From contig JBGAIO010000025.1 of assembly GCA_044225415.1 (NCBI GenBank), positions 1 to 28,695 on the forward strand: 28,695 bases of DNA. The letters are read 5' to 3'. The DNA is from JALORV01 sp044225415. GTDB taxonomy: Bacteria > Pseudomonadota > Gammaproteobacteria > Burkholderiales > Burkholderiaceae_F. The stretch's first letter is position 1. Each line of letters starts with the position of its first letter. A program made the translations under genes and the position numbers. Shown here piece after piece: positions 1-6,937 of this stretch. The notes under the pieces were generated by a model. The model searched no databases and was not told where the DNA came from. It saw nothing but the letters and a program-made list of their open reading frames with translations.

Positions 1-1286
1 TGGCGGAGGAATTCGCCGGCGCCCATCCGGCGACGATCTGGATCGGCTACGGACTGCAGCGCCACGTCAATGGCGGGGCCCCCGTGCGCAGCATCGACGC
101 ACAGGTGGCCATGACCGGCAACATCGGCAAGCCCGGGGGCGGCGCGCGCTACGGCCACCTGCAGACGTGGGGCTTCAACTACCACGCGATGACGCAGAAG
201 CCGCCGGCGGGATCGAAAGGATTTCTCGGCAAGGCAGGCCCGGCGGGCGAACTGCACGGCGTCACGCCGGGTGCTGCGCCGGCGTCGTACACCGACCGCA
301 ACGTCAACATGAACCGGATCGCGCAGGAGATCCTGGACACCAACGATCCGCCGATCCGCATGCTGTGGGCGGCCTGCAAGAACGTCGTGTCGCAGGACTT
401 CGACAGGCCCAAGGTGCTCAAGGCGCTGCAGAAGCTGGAGATGGTCGTCGCGGTGGATCTGTTCTTCAACCAGACCGTGGAGCAGGCCGACATCGTGCTG
501 CCGGCCACGACCCTCTTCGAGGACTGGACGGTCAACGCCTCGTACTGGCACTACTGGCTGTCGCTCAACGAGCAGGCGATCGCACCGTTGCACGAGGCGA
601 AGTCCGACGTCCAGATCGCGGCCGCGCTGTCGCGGACCATGAACCGCCTGTCCCCGGGTTCGTGCACCTTCCCGATGCAGGTCGACAGCAAGGAATGGAT
701 GGCGAAGGAGTTCAACGACAAGGTGCACGCGCTGTTCGGCATCACGTCGTGGGAAGACCTGCGCAAGGGGCCGGCCAAGGCGAAGCTGACCTCGTCGGCC
801 GCCTGGGCGGACGGCGTATTCCAGACGCCGTCGAAGAAGTACGAGTTCCGCTCCGATCTGTGCGCGAAGCACGGCCACGACGCGCTGCCGGTCTACAAGG
901 AAGGCCGCAAGCCGTACGACAAGTTCCGGCTGCTGACGCCGCACCACAAGTTCGCGATCCACTCGCAGTTCCAGAACCTGGACTGGATGGAGGCCTTCAA
1001 CGACCGTCCGTACGTGTACATCCACCCCGCGCTGGCGAGCGAGCGCGGCATCCGCGACGGCGACATGGTGCGCGTCTTCAACAAGGTGGGCGAGGTCCGG
1101 CTCAACGCGAAGCTCTCGCGCAACATCGCGCCCGACACGCTGCTGATGTACGAGGCGTGGTATCGCAAGCTCGACTTCAACTGCCAGAACCTGGTCGACG
1201 ATGCCTCCGCCGACATGGGCGCCTTCAAGACGGGTGCGCCGGGTGTGGCAATCCACGACCAGTTCGCCGACGTGGCGCGCGCATAG
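1..1286 (+). CDS. Molybdopterin oxidoreductase catalytic subunit, DMSO reductase family (3' part only)
   Basis: The frame is open from base 3 and has no start in the window, so about 428 C-terminal residues are present. Family features seen are an 'IDAQVAMTGNIGKPGGG' stretch typical of bis-MGD enzymes, a 'QADIVLPATTLFED' segment, and a C-terminal molybdopterin-dinucleotide-binding region (near 'RLLTPHHKFAIHSQFQN' and 'IHPALASERGIRDGDMVRVFN'). It is followed by a four-cluster ferredoxin and an NrfD/DmsC-like anchor, the order of DmsABC-type complexes. By family, the catalytic subunit reduces or oxidises a small oxo-substrate at the Mo centre and exchanges electrons with the Fe-S subunit, usually in the periplasm. 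The substrate (DMSO, another S/N-oxide, polysulfide or other) cannot be read from this portion, and the N-terminal twin-arginine signal and [4Fe-4S] site lie outside the window. Confidence 0.9.
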   Translation, partial: AEEFAGAHPATIWIGYGLQRHVNGGAPVRSIDAQVAMTGNIGKPGGGARYGHLQTWGFNYHAMTQKPPAGSKGFLGKAGPAGELHGVTPGAAPASYTDRNVNMNRIAQEILDTNDPPIRMLWAACKNVVSQDFDRPKVLKALQKLEMVVAVDLFFNQTVEQADIVLPATTLFEDWTVNASYWHYWLSLNEQAIAPLHEAKSDVQIAAALSRTMNRLSPGSCTFPMQVDSKEWMAKEFNDKVHALFGITSWEDLRKGPAKAKLTSSAAWADGVFQTPSKKYEFRSDLCAKHGHDALPVYKEGRKPYDKFRLLTPHHKFAIHSQFQNLDWMEAFNDRPYVYIHPALASERGIRDGDMVRVFNKVGEVRLNAKLSRNIAPDTLLMYEAWYRKLDFNCQNLVDDASADMGAFKTGAPGVAIHDQFADVARA

Positions 1287-1297
1287 GGAGGATGGCA

Positions 1298-1870
1298 ATG
1301 GCCCGCAAGCAACTCGGTTTCTTCATGGATTCGTCGCGCTGCATCGGCTGCTTTACCTGCGCGATGGCCTGCAAGAACCAGTATCACCAGGAGGAGGGCG
1401 TCGTCTGGCGCCAGGTGTATCCGCTGAGTCCGGAGATCTATCCGCACCGTGAGCGCGCGTTCTACTCGCTGGCCTGCAATCACTGCGAGAAACCGGTGTG
1501 CATGGAAGTCTGTCCGACCGCCGCCTACACCAAGCGCGAGTCCGACGGTGTGGTCATCCATCATCCGGAGCGCTGCATAGGCTGCGGCAACTGCATCCGG
1601 TCCTGTCCGTACGGCGCGCCGCGCTACAACCCGGCGACGCGCAAGGCGGAGAAATGCAGCCTGTGCTGGCAGCGGCTGGACGCCGGGCTGAAGCCCGCCT
1701 GCGTTCAGAGCTGTCCGACCGAAGCGCTGAAGCTGATCGACCTGGCGACCTTCGATGAGCCCGACGCCGTGCAGTTTCCGCCGGGATACCCGCGCATGCC
1801 GCAACTGAACCCGTCGACACGCTTCCGCCAGCCCGAATTGCCGAAGATGCTGAACAGGGAGGATGCATGA
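1298..1870 (+). CDS. Four-cluster ferredoxin subunit (DmsB-like)
   Basis: This 190-residue protein carries four Cys quartets: CIGCFTCAMAC, CNHCEKPVCMEVC, CIGCGNCIRSC and CSLC-x11-CVQSC. That is 16 cysteines, enough for four [4Fe-4S] clusters, as in DmsB/NrfC/PsrB electron-transfer subunits of about 190-210 residues. It should carry electrons between the membrane anchor and the molybdenum subunit. I chose the ATG at 1298 because GGAGG at 1287-1291 lies 6 nt upstream; the in-frame ATG at 1292 would leave almost no spacing. The gene starts 11 nt after the molybdoenzyme stop, and its stop overlaps the next start by 4 nt (ATGA), so all three subunits are very likely co-transcribed and co-translated. 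Confidence 0.93.
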   Translation: MARKQLGFFMDSSRCIGCFTCAMACKNQYHQEEGVVWRQVYPLSPEIYPHRERAFYSLACNHCEKPVCMEVCPTAAYTKRESDGVVIHHPERCIGCGNCIRSCPYGAPRYNPATRKAEKCSLCWQRLDAGLKPACVQSCPTEALKLIDLATFDEPDAVQFPPGYPRMPQLNPSTRFRQPELPKMLNREDA

Positions 1871-2697
1871 TGACGCCGCATATGGAACTGCCGCTGGTTG
1901 CCTTCACGGTGCTGAGCCAGTTCGCGATCGGACTGGTGCTGCTGCATGTCCTGATGCGCGGCGGACACCCGGCCGCGGCAGGCGCGCCTGCCGGCGCAGC
2001 CGCGCCAGGGATCGATCTTCCGGCGCGACCGCTGTGGATCGCCGCGACCGCGCTGCTCGCGCTCGGGTTGCTGCTGTCGCTGCTGCACCTTGGCCATCCG
2101 CTGTCGGCGCCGCGGGCGTTGTCGAACCTCGCGACCTCGTGGCTGTCGCGCGAGGTGCTGCTCGCGTCGCTGCTGGTCGCGCTGATGGCGGCCACCGTCG
2201 TGCTCGGCGTGCGGCGCCCGCTCGCGCTGGCGGCGGCCTTCGCGGGGCTGCTGGTGCTGATCGCGCAGGGCATGGTCTATTCGCCGCCCGCGCTTCCAGC
2301 GCTGCACAACGCGCTGCCCTTCACCTTCTTTGCGCTGACGGCGATTATCCTCGGCACCGGCGCGGCGGCGTGGTTCATGCCGCGGGAGCGCCATGCACTG
2401 CCGCGCGCCGTGCTGGTGGGCGCGCTGTGCGCCGCGCTGATCGTCTACCTGACAGCGCCGCTCACGTGGCTGTCCGGCGATACCGTCTCCGCGATGAGCG
2501 GGCAGGCGTACCTGGCCTCGCCCTGGTTCTGGACGCACATCGTGATCGGCCTGGTGATTCCGCTGGTGGTGGTGCTGGCGAGCAGACAACTGCCACGCTG
2601 GCTGCCGTTGCTGCTGCTCGCGGGCGCGGTGGCAGGACGCATCGGCTTCTATGCCGATACCGTGCATGCGGCGGTCAACCTGGGCGGCGCCTACTAG
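1867..2697 (+). CDS. Membrane anchor subunit, DmsC/NrfD type
   Basis: This 276-residue, very hydrophobic protein has about eight predicted transmembrane stretches, starting with 'LVAFTVLSQFAIGLVLLHVL' and ending near 'LLLLAGAVAGRIGFYADTVH'. Its length and gene order match DmsC-type quinol-oxidising anchors of DMSO-reductase-like complexes. By family it passes electrons between the quinone pool and the Fe-S subunit. The start at 1867 overlaps the upstream stop by ATGA; the neighbouring ATG at 1870 is an alternative. A GC-rich hairpin without a T-run follows at 2719-2743, consistent with an operon end. The exact subfamily, and hence the substrate, is uncertain. Confidence 0.88.
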   Translation: MMTPHMELPLVAFTVLSQFAIGLVLLHVLMRGGHPAAAGAPAGAAAPGIDLPARPLWIAATALLALGLLLSLLHLGHPLSAPRALSNLATSWLSREVLLASLLVALMAATVVLGVRRPLALAAAFAGLLVLIAQGMVYSPPALPALHNALPFTFFALTAIILGTGAAAWFMPRERHALPRAVLVGALCAALIVYLTAPLTWLSGDTVSAMSGQAYLASPWFWTHIVIGLVIPLVVVLASRQLPRWLPLLLLAGAVAGRIGFYADTVHAAVNLGGAY

Positions 2698-2718
2698 CCG
2701 CAGCGTGGCGAATGGACA

Positions 2719-2743
2719 CCGGCGAGGGCGTCCGCCTCGCCGG
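2719..2743 (+). terminator. GC-rich hairpin after the molybdoenzyme operon
   Basis: A perfect 9-bp inverted repeat (CCGGCGAGG / CCTCGCCGG) with a 7-nt loop lies 21 nt after the anchor-subunit stop. There is no T-run after it, so it could be a weak terminator, an mRNA-stabilising stem, or incidental in GC-rich DNA. Confidence 0.35.
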
Positions 2744-2798
2744 GCAGCGCGCGCCACCTGTGTCAGGATTGAGGACCCTGCTGCAAGACGGAGGTCCC

Positions 2799-3365
2799 AT
2801 GTCCATTGCCCATCCGCTGCCCGCGCAGCCTGCAGCCGGCCACGCCTACGCCACGCTCGGCGGCGGCTGCTTCTGGTGCCTGGAGGCGGTGTACGAGGAA
2901 GTGCAGGGCGTGGTCGACGTCGAGTCGGGCTACAGCGGCGGTCACGTGCCGGACCCCGGCTACCGCCAGGTGTGCGGCGGCGACACCGGTCACGCCGAAG
3001 TCGTGCGCATCGAATTCGACCCGGCGCAGATCTCCTACCGCGAGATCCTCGAGATCTTCGTCGGCATCCACGATCCGACGACGCTGAACCGGCAGGGCAA
3101 CGACATCGGCACGCAGTACCGATCCGTCATCTTCGTGCACTCGTCCGAACAGCGTAGCGTGGCCGAACGGTTGATCGCCGAGGTGCAGCAGCAACTGACC
3201 AGCCGCGTCGTCACGGAGGTGGTCGACGCCGGGCCGTATTACCGCGCTGAACGCGAGCATCAGGAGTACTTCCGTCATCACCCGACGCAGGGCTACTGCG
3301 CGGCGGTGGTCGCGCCGAAGCTGGCCAAGTTCCGCAGGACGTTCGCGGAGAAGCGCCGCCGCTAG
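2799..3365 (+). CDS. msrA: Peptide-methionine (S)-S-oxide reductase MsrA
   Basis: This 188-residue protein has the MsrA signature GCFWC (catalytic Cys24, Cys27) followed by 'EAVYEEVQGVVDVESGYSGG' and the conserved 'GDTGHAEVV' and 'IHDPTT' blocks. A single C-terminal cysteine in 'GYCAAVV' (Cys167) could act in resolution. It reduces the S-epimer of methionine sulfoxide in oxidised proteins at the expense of thioredoxin. I chose ATG 2799 because GGAGG lies at 2790-2794 and the upstream frame is not conserved-looking. There is no signal peptide, so it should be cytoplasmic. It sits about 100 bp after the molybdoenzyme operon. A sulfoxide-related link is possible but not shown. Confidence 0.95.
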   Translation: MSIAHPLPAQPAAGHAYATLGGGCFWCLEAVYEEVQGVVDVESGYSGGHVPDPGYRQVCGGDTGHAEVVRIEFDPAQISYREILEIFVGIHDPTTLNRQGNDIGTQYRSVIFVHSSEQRSVAERLIAEVQQQLTSRVVTEVVDAGPYYRAEREHQEYFRHHPTQGYCAAVVAPKLAKFRRTFAEKRRR

Positions 3366-3366
3366 G

Positions 3367-3383
3367 GCGGCCGCTTCGGCCGC
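3367..3383 (+). terminator. Short GC hairpin directly after msrA
   Basis: A 7-bp perfect stem (GCGGCCG / CGGCCGC) with a 3-nt loop begins two bases after the msrA stop codon. No T-run follows, so termination activity is uncertain. Confidence 0.35.
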
Positions 3384-3534
3384 GTCCTGCATCGTGCGGA
3401 TAAGCGCCGCATGAAGGCCTGAATTCAGCGGAGGATTAGCCGCAATCCGCGATGCTCGCGCGCGGGGTCGCCATTACCATCGCGTCGAACCCGGTGAGTC
3501 CGCTGTGGGACGTACGAACGAGGGGAAAGCGCGC

Positions 3535-4053
3535 ATGCAGTCAACGATCATCAAGGCCATGACGGCCATGGCCATCGCAGCCGGCGCGCTCGCCAGCACG
3601 CATGCATCGGCACAGGTGGAGGGCAAGCCCGCGCCTGCCTTCGAACTTCCCGCGACGACGTCGCCGAACCTGCGCCTCGCCGACCTGAAGGGCCGCGTGG
3701 TGCTGGTGGACTTCTGGGCCTCGTGGTGCGCGCCGTGCAAGCAGTCGTTCCCGTGGATGAACGAGATGCAGGCCAAGTACGGCCCCAAGGGCCTGACGAT
3801 CATCGGCATCAACGTCGACAAGAAGCGCGAAGACGCGGACAGATTCCTGGCCAGCACACCGGCGCAGTTCACCGTGGCCTTCGATGCCACCGGCAAGGTG
3901 GCGCAGGTCTACCAGCCGAAAGGCATGCCCACGTCGTTCCTGATCGGAGCCGACGGCGTCGTGCGCAATGTGCACGTCGGGTTCAAGGACGGCGACCGCG
4001 AAGAACTCGAACTCGAACTGGCCTCTGCGCTGGCAGCGGCCGGCCGCAAGTGA
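3535..4053 (+). CDS. Periplasmic TlpA/ResA-like thioredoxin
   Basis: This 172-residue protein starts with a Sec signal peptide (residues 1-26, cleavage expected after 'ASA'), followed by a thioredoxin fold with the active site WCAPC (Cys65, Cys68) in 'FWASWCAPCK' and the cis-Pro region 'GMPTSFLI'. The AhpC-TSA/Redoxin-type layout fits TlpA/ResA proteins, which reduce disulfides in the periplasm. I chose ATG 3535 because AGGGGA at 3521-3526 is well placed; a GTG at 3505 would add 10 residues before the signal peptide. It is the first gene of a four-gene cassette with a DUF4266 lipoprotein (24 nt downstream), a DUF3570 barrel and ApbE. Its likely client is the Cys-rich tail of the lipoprotein, which is an inference from context. 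Confidence 0.9.
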   Translation: MQSTIIKAMTAMAIAAGALASTHASAQVEGKPAPAFELPATTSPNLRLADLKGRVVLVDFWASWCAPCKQSFPWMNEMQAKYGPKGLTIIGINVDKKREDADRFLASTPAQFTVAFDATGKVAQVYQPKGMPTSFLIGADGVVRNVHVGFKDGDREELELELASALAAAGRK

Positions 4054-4077
4054 TGCGGGGCTGAGAGGGCCACGACG

Positions 4078-4302
4078 ATGAAACGTGCAATCCTGGCGAT
4101 CGCGATCGCGATCGCCGCCGCTGCCTGCGGATGCGAATCGATGCCCAACGTGCAGCCGTGGGAGAAGGGCAATCTCGCCAAGCCCGAGATGGCGTTCGAC
4201 TCCGATCCGCTGGAGACACGCTTCAGCGAGCACATCTACTTCAGCAAGGAAGCAGCGTCGGGCGGCTCGAGCGTGGGCGGCGGCGGATGCGGCTGCAACT
4301 GA
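4078..4302 (+). CDS. Small DUF4266 lipoprotein with Gly/Cys-rich tail
   Basis: This 74-residue protein has a short signal peptide ending in the lipobox AAAC (Cys17), so it should be a lipoprotein of about 58 residues after processing. The mature part has 'VQPWEKGNLAKPEM', then 'HIYFSKEAASGG', and ends 'GGGGCGCN' with Cys71 and Cys73. This layout matches DUF4266, a family of unknown function. The segment E58-A-A-S-G-G-S64 resembles the ApbE flavinylation consensus D-G/A-x-S/T-G-A/S-S/T, and an ApbE gene lies in the same cassette, so Ser64 is a candidate FMN site. The two tail cysteines could bind metal or form a disulfide serviced by the TlpA protein upstream. Both ideas are inference. Its stop overlaps the next start by one base. 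Confidence 0.85.
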   Translation: MKRAILAIAIAIAAAACGCESMPNVQPWEKGNLAKPEMAFDSDPLETRFSEHIYFSKEAASGGSSVGGGGCGCN

Positions 4303-5504
4303 TGGACGCTTCGATGCGCGATCTGATGCCCGCTTCGACGACACGTGGCGATCGGCCCGCGACGACCGGCGCCGTACTGGCGGCAGCACTGGCGCTGCCG
4401 GGGCTGCTGCCGCAGGCGGTGCAGGCGCAGGTGACCGCGCCCAACGCCACGCTGGTGCAGTTCAAGTACCTGTACTACCGCGACTCGCAGCCGGACGGCG
4501 ACCGGATGACGATCAACTCCCCGGCGCTGTACCTGCTGACGCCGGTCACCGACGACTGGGTGTTCGAGATCGGCGCGGTGTACGACGACATCTCCGGCGC
4601 CTCGCCCTACTATCACACGACGCTGTCGGGTGCGTCAGGCGTGGGCATCAAGGACGGCCGCACCGCGGTGGACGCGACGGTCACCAAGTATTTCGCCAAT
4701 CGCACGTCGATCGCTGTGCGCGCCGCGTACTCGGACGAGGACGACTACCGGTCGACGGCCGGCGCGATCACGCTGCGCCATGCCACGCCCGACCAGAACA
4801 CCACCTTCACCATCGGCGGCGGCTATTCAGGCGACGAGATCTTCCCGACCGTGGGCGTGCCGACCAAGTACTACAAGCGCACGTGGGACGCGCTGGCCGG
4901 CATCAACCAGGTGTTCTCGCCGAACGACATCGGCAGCCTCAACTTCTATTACGCCGAGCAGAGCGGCTACCTGACGGATCCGTACAAGGCGTACTGGGGG
5001 GTGGACAACCGCCCGACCCAGCGCGACCAGTTCGCGGTGCAGGCCCGCTGGAACCACTTCTTCGACGGTGCCGACGGCACGCTGCGGCTGGGCTATCGCT
5101 ACTACGACGACAGCTGGGACGTGGTCGCGCACACCGTGACGGTGGAGTGGGCGCAGATCCTGCCGGACGGCTGGACGCTGACGCCGGCCGTGCGCTACAC
5201 GACGCAGAGCGCGGCGAGTTTCTACTACGACCCGGTCTACGACCCGATCCTGGGGCCGCCCTACCCGCCGGGTTATCTCGACAATCCGACCGGCTACTAC
5301 ACGTCCGACCAGCGCCTGTCCGCTTTCGGCGGCATCACCGCGGGGATCAAGGTTTCGAAGGCGCTGCCCGCCGGCTGGCTGATCGATGCCAAGGCCGAGT
5401 ACCTCGAACAGCGCGGCGACTGGCGCATCGGCGGCGAAGGCAGCCCGGGCCTGGAGCCCTTCAGCGCGCAGATGTACCAGATCGGGGTCACGCGCAAGTT
5501 CTAG
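4302..5504 (+). CDS. DUF3570 protein, predicted outer-membrane beta-barrel
   Basis: This 400-residue protein has a signal peptide (hydrophobic residues about 23-37, cleavage after 'VQA' near residue 42). The rest is made of alternating aromatic/polar strands ('LVQFKYLYYRD', 'DWVFEIGAVYDD', 'SLNFYYAEQSGY', 'LRLGYRYYDDSWD') and ends 'IGVTRKF'. A terminal Phe after an amphipathic strand is the usual signal for BAM-assembled barrels. Length and context fit DUF3570. I chose ATG 4302 because it overlaps the DUF4266 stop (TGATG), indicating translational coupling; in-frame ATGs at 4314 and 4326 are alternatives. The function is unknown. A barrel next to a lipoprotein and a periplasmic thioredoxin suggests an envelope redox or export complex. 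Confidence 0.83.
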   Translation: MDASMRDLMPASTTRGDRPATTGAVLAAALALPGLLPQAVQAQVTAPNATLVQFKYLYYRDSQPDGDRMTINSPALYLLTPVTDDWVFEIGAVYDDISGASPYYHTTLSGASGVGIKDGRTAVDATVTKYFANRTSIAVRAAYSDEDDYRSTAGAITLRHATPDQNTTFTIGGGYSGDEIFPTVGVPTKYYKRTWDALAGINQVFSPNDIGSLNFYYAEQSGYLTDPYKAYWGVDNRPTQRDQFAVQARWNHFFDGADGTLRLGYRYYDDSWDVVAHTVTVEWAQILPDGWTLTPAVRYTTQSAASFYYDPVYDPILGPPYPPGYLDNPTGYYTSDQRLSAFGGITAGIKVSKALPAGWLIDAKAEYLEQRGDWRIGGEGSPGLEPFSAQMYQIGVTRKF

Positions 5505-5523
5505 TTCGCGCTCCGCGCACTCA

Positions 5524-5550
5524 GGGGCCGGTGTTGCACCCGGCCCCTTG
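5524..5550 (+). terminator. Hairpin after the DUF3570 gene
   Basis: An 8-bp perfect stem (GGGGCCGG / CCGGCCCC) with an 8-nt loop lies about 20 nt after the DUF3570 stop, followed by only TTG. It could partly terminate or process the message before apbE. Confidence 0.5.
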
Positions 5551-5598
5551 CCATTGGCGAGATCGCCTCGACCGGCCGCTCACGTAGCATGCGTCGTC

Positions 5599-6507
5599 AT
5601 GACGCTGCGGCTGCACGACTTTCCCTTCCAGGCGATGGCGTCACGGTGCTCGGTGCGCGTGTACGCACCGGACGAGGCGACCGCGCGGGCCTGGGCCGAT
5701 GCGGCCATCGGCGAGGTGCGACGCATCGAGACGAAGTACTCCCGCTATCGCGACGACAGCGTCACCAGCCTGCTGAATCGCGCAGCGGGCGGTGCAGCGG
5801 TGCGCGTCGACGCGGAGACCGCCGGGCTGATCAGTTTTGGCGCTGCGCTGCATGCGCTCAGCGAGGGCCGCTTCGACCTCACCAGCGGCGCACTGCGCCG
5901 CGCGTGGGACTTCCGGGCACAGCGGCTGCCCACCCAGGCGGAGCTCGACGCGTTGCTGCCGCTGATCGGCTGGTCGCGTGCCGAGTGGCGCGCCGATGAT
6001 CGCGGCGGCACGCTGCGGCTGCCGCGCACCGGCATGCAGATCGATTTCGGCGGCGTCGGCAAGGAGTACGCCGCCGATCGCGCCGGCACGCTGATGCAGG
6101 AGGCGGGCGCCGCGCATGGGCTGGTCAATCTCGGCGGCGACGTGCGTGTCATCGGGCCGGCGCCCGACGGCACGCCCTGGCGCATCGGGATCCAGGATCC
6201 GCGCGGCGCACCGGGCGCGATCGTCGCGCGCATGGACGTCGACAGCGGCGCGCTGGCGACCTCCGGCGACTATGAGCGCTACATCGATGTGGACGGGCGG
6301 CGCTACAGCCATCTGCTGGACGCGCGCACTGGCTGGCCTGTCGATGCCTGGCAATCGGTGTCGGTCATGGCGCCGCTGGCCATCGCCGCCGGCGGATGCG
6401 CCAGCCTCGCGATGCTGCTGCCCGTGGAGCCGGCGCTCGACTTCCTGCGCTCGCAGGGGCTGCGCTACCTCGCCATCACGGCCCACGGCGAGCGGCACGC
6501 GCACTGA
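5599..6507 (+). CDS. apbE: FAD:protein FMN transferase (ApbE family)
   Basis: This 302-residue protein shows ApbE motifs: DFGGVGKE (residues 149-156), 'LVNLGGDVRVIG', 'SGDYERYIDVDGRRYSHLLDARTGWP' around His238/Asp241/Thr244, and a C-terminal 'VSVMAPLAIAAGGCAS'. ApbE transfers FMN from FAD to Ser/Thr of target proteins with Mg2+. Two oddities: no signal peptide is visible from ATG 5599 although ApbE usually acts outside the cytoplasm, and the usual metal-ligand Asp in A-x-x-A-D-A appears as Gly265. The upstream frame extension overlaps the DUF3570 gene and is not signal-like. The start is preceded by only a weak ribosome site. Its likely target is a protein of this cassette, possibly the DUF4266 lipoprotein. 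Confidence 0.9.
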   Translation: MTLRLHDFPFQAMASRCSVRVYAPDEATARAWADAAIGEVRRIETKYSRYRDDSVTSLLNRAAGGAAVRVDAETAGLISFGAALHALSEGRFDLTSGALRRAWDFRAQRLPTQAELDALLPLIGWSRAEWRADDRGGTLRLPRTGMQIDFGGVGKEYAADRAGTLMQEAGAAHGLVNLGGDVRVIGPAPDGTPWRIGIQDPRGAPGAIVARMDVDSGALATSGDYERYIDVDGRRYSHLLDARTGWPVDAWQSVSVMAPLAIAAGGCASLAMLLPVEPALDFLRSQGLRYLAITAHGERHAH

Positions 6508-6530
6508 GCTGCGCCGCGATGCCGCGCGCG

Positions 6531-6550
6531 AATCGCAAGCAACTGCGATT
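6531..6550. repeat. Inverted repeat (7-bp arms)
   Basis: AATCGCA and TGCGATT flank a 6-nt loop 24 nt after the apbE stop. No T-run follows directly. It may be part of the 3' end of the apbE message. Confidence 0.4.
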
Positions 6551-6619
6551 GCAATTCATTCCGTCGATGACGGCGATCGTCCATGCCGATTTTTAAGTGC
6601 ATTGACAGGCGCAGATGAG

Positions 6620-6636
6620 AATCAGTTTTTCTGATT
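6620..6636. promoter_or_regulatory. Operator-like inverted repeat AATCAG-N5-CTGATT
   Basis: Perfect 6-bp arms flank five T residues, with a TTGACA hexamer starting 18 nt upstream (6602-6607). The placement would fit a protein-binding site near a promoter. The regulator is unknown. Confidence 0.35.
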
Positions 6637-6772
6637 TATGGCGCGTGAAAACTTGATTGCCTAAAAGCAACAAGGCAGCCACGGCGTTTGCGGCAATGGA
6701 TGAATCACTCTAGATCGCGCGAATTACAGAGTGAAAAACGCGCGCACTGCGAGCGATACGACAGGGATGGCA

Positions 6773-6793
6773 GCACTGCTGATGCAGCAGTGC
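6773..6793. repeat. Hairpin with 8-bp perfect stem
   Basis: GCACTGCT and AGCAGTGC flank the loop GATGC. It lies upstream of the second TTGACA, so it could be an operator or the hairpin of a longer leader transcript. It lacks a T-run. Confidence 0.4.
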
Positions 6794-6810
6794 ATCGACC
6801 GCTCTTCGAT

Positions 6811-6845
6811 TTAGTGATGGCCATGACGTTGACATGCATCACTAA
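6811..6845 (+). promoter_or_regulatory. 9-bp inverted repeat enclosing a TTGACA hexamer
   Basis: TTAGTGATG (6811-6819) and CATCACTAA (6837-6845) are perfect complements around a 17-nt spacer that contains TTGACA (6829-6834). The best -10-like hexamer, TAATCA at 6849-6854, is at a short 14-nt spacing, so the promoter would be weak or activator-dependent. The repeat probably binds a dimeric regulator of the decaheme cytochrome gene. Confidence 0.4.
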
Positions 6846-6937
6846 GGGTAATCACTGAAGCAAGAAGATCTGTCTGCGGCCGGTCCTTCGGGTCGGTCTT
6901 GAGCTTCCGTCGATTACCAAACATCAGGGGGAGTGGT

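Larger units (their letters stand above)
6508..6937. other. 430-bp intergenic control region with several inverted repeats
   Basis: No convincing gene is present. The stretch is clearly more AT-rich than its neighbours and contains four inverted repeats (6531-6550, 6620-6636, 6773-6793, 6811-6845), two perfect TTGACA hexamers (6602-6607 and 6829-6834) and the hexamer ATCACT three times (6704, 6839, 6851) with its complement at 6813. It is the leader of the decaheme cytochrome gene and looks like a complex regulatory region. Confidence 0.6.

Noticed and set aside
893..1804. Long minus-strand frame opposite the molybdoenzyme and ferredoxin genes
   Set aside because: It is the reverse shadow of well-supported genes in GC-rich DNA and has no recognisable domain.
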